Below, piece after piece: positions 6,428 to 6,516 of a DNA stretch of 6,516 nucleotides. Position numbers and translations under genes: made by a program. Positions within the stretch are counted from its first letter, which is position 1, and each line of letters starts with the position of its first letter. The notes under the pieces were generated by a model. That model was not told the DNA's origin, did not search any database, and saw only the letters and a program-made list of their open reading frames with translations. The stretch covers positions 1 to 6,516 of the forward strand of contig JAPYXA010000030.1 in NCBI GenBank assembly GCA_028276075.1, read 5' to 3'. The stretch is from Minisyncoccota bacterium (GTDB lineage: Bacteria; Patescibacteriota; Minisyncoccia; UBA6257; HR35).

Positions 6428-6516
6428 TTTTCCCAACCCTCGCATATTTGAAAAATTTCATTTTCTTTTACACAAAAAGATTTTTCTTCTATTTCAAACT
6501 TTCCCCACCCAAGCTT
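6415..6516 (-). CDS. C-terminal end of an upstream RAMP-family CRISPR protein (5' part beyond window)
   Basis: Reading the minus strand from the right edge in frame from 6516 gives 33 codons ending at TAA (6417-6415). The peptide begins KLGWGKFEIEE, matching the glycine-rich loop (G-x-G-x-[FR]) found near the C-terminus of Cas7-type RAMPs such as Cmr6, Cmr1 or Csm5. It ends after a short tail, KENEIFQICEGWEKCQI. It overlaps the Cas10-like gene by 13 bases (31 if the 6445 start is used), in the same direction, as is common within a cas operon. The fragment is too short to tell which RAMP it is. Chance open frame is possible, but the motif, the direction and the coding-style overlap with the operon argue for a real gene end. 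Confidence 0.68.
   Translation of the reverse strand, partial: KLGWGKFEIEEKSFCVKENEIFQICEGWEKCQI
6437..6441 (-). promoter_or_regulatory. Probable ribosome binding site for the Cas10-like gene
   Basis: GAGGG on the minus strand, nine bases before the ATG at 6427 and within the last codons of the upstream RAMP gene. The alternative ATG at 6445 is preceded by AT-only sequence, so this site favours the shorter protein. The signal is moderate, with spacing slightly long. Confidence 0.5.

Noticed and set aside
6511..6516. HindIII recognition sequence AAGCTT exactly at the right end
   Set aside because: It could mark a cloning boundary, but the reading frame of the RAMP fragment runs naturally through it, and a six-base match at the edge may be chance.
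1..6516. CRISPR array or leader in the window
   Set aside because: No regularly spaced direct repeats of 25-40 bases were seen; almost all sequence is coding.

Overview
The window is AT-rich throughout (roughly 30% G+C by eye), with Lys/Glu/Ile/Asn-rich proteins and a tightly packed operon. It looks like chromosomal DNA of a low-GC bacterium. My best guess is a thermophile of the Sulfurihydrogenibium kind (Aquificales). This rests mainly on the large Csx11-type protein, a rare family that I recall being reported from Sulfurihydrogenibium, Thermodesulfovibrio and some methanogens. The taxonomic guess is weak and was not checked by any search.

Layout: at the left edge (2-346, + strand) is the C-terminal third of an extended-SDR nucleotide-sugar epimerase, an ordinary cell-envelope or sugar gene unrelated to the rest. 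After only 28 bases it meets, tail to tail, a minus-strand operon that fills the remainder of the window. In transcription order (right to left) the operon contains: the last 33 codons of a RAMP-type protein (6516-6415); a 1227-residue divergent Cas10 large subunit of the Csx11 type (6427-2744); a Cas7 backbone subunit with mixed Cmr4/Csm3 features (2742-1657); a Cmr5-like small subunit, Cas11 (1629-1216); and a second complete RAMP protein, perhaps the Cas5-group subunit (1232-375). Spacings are -13, +1, +27 and -17 bases. Good Shine-Dalgarno sequences sit inside the preceding gene or in the short gap, so the genes are probably co-transcribed and translationally coupled. The promoter lies outside the window.

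Together these genes encode most of a type III CRISPR effector complex, best matched to subtype III-C (Csx11/MTH326-like). Cas7 subunits would form the filament on the crRNA and cut target RNA once per subunit; a candidate catalytic Asp (D31) is present. Cas11 would form the inner filament, the Cas5-like RAMP would cap the crRNA 5' end, and the Cas10/Csx11 protein would sit at that end.

The most interesting point is that the Cas10-like protein has no GGDD motif, and its N-terminal HD-like site reads LLFNLGK where canonical Cas10 has LLHDIGK. By inspection, both cyclic-oligoadenylate synthesis and HD DNase activity appear lost, leaving Cas7 RNA cleavage as the only obvious catalytic activity in the window. 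No CRISPR array, cas1/cas2, cas6 or Csm6/Csx1-like effector is visible here.
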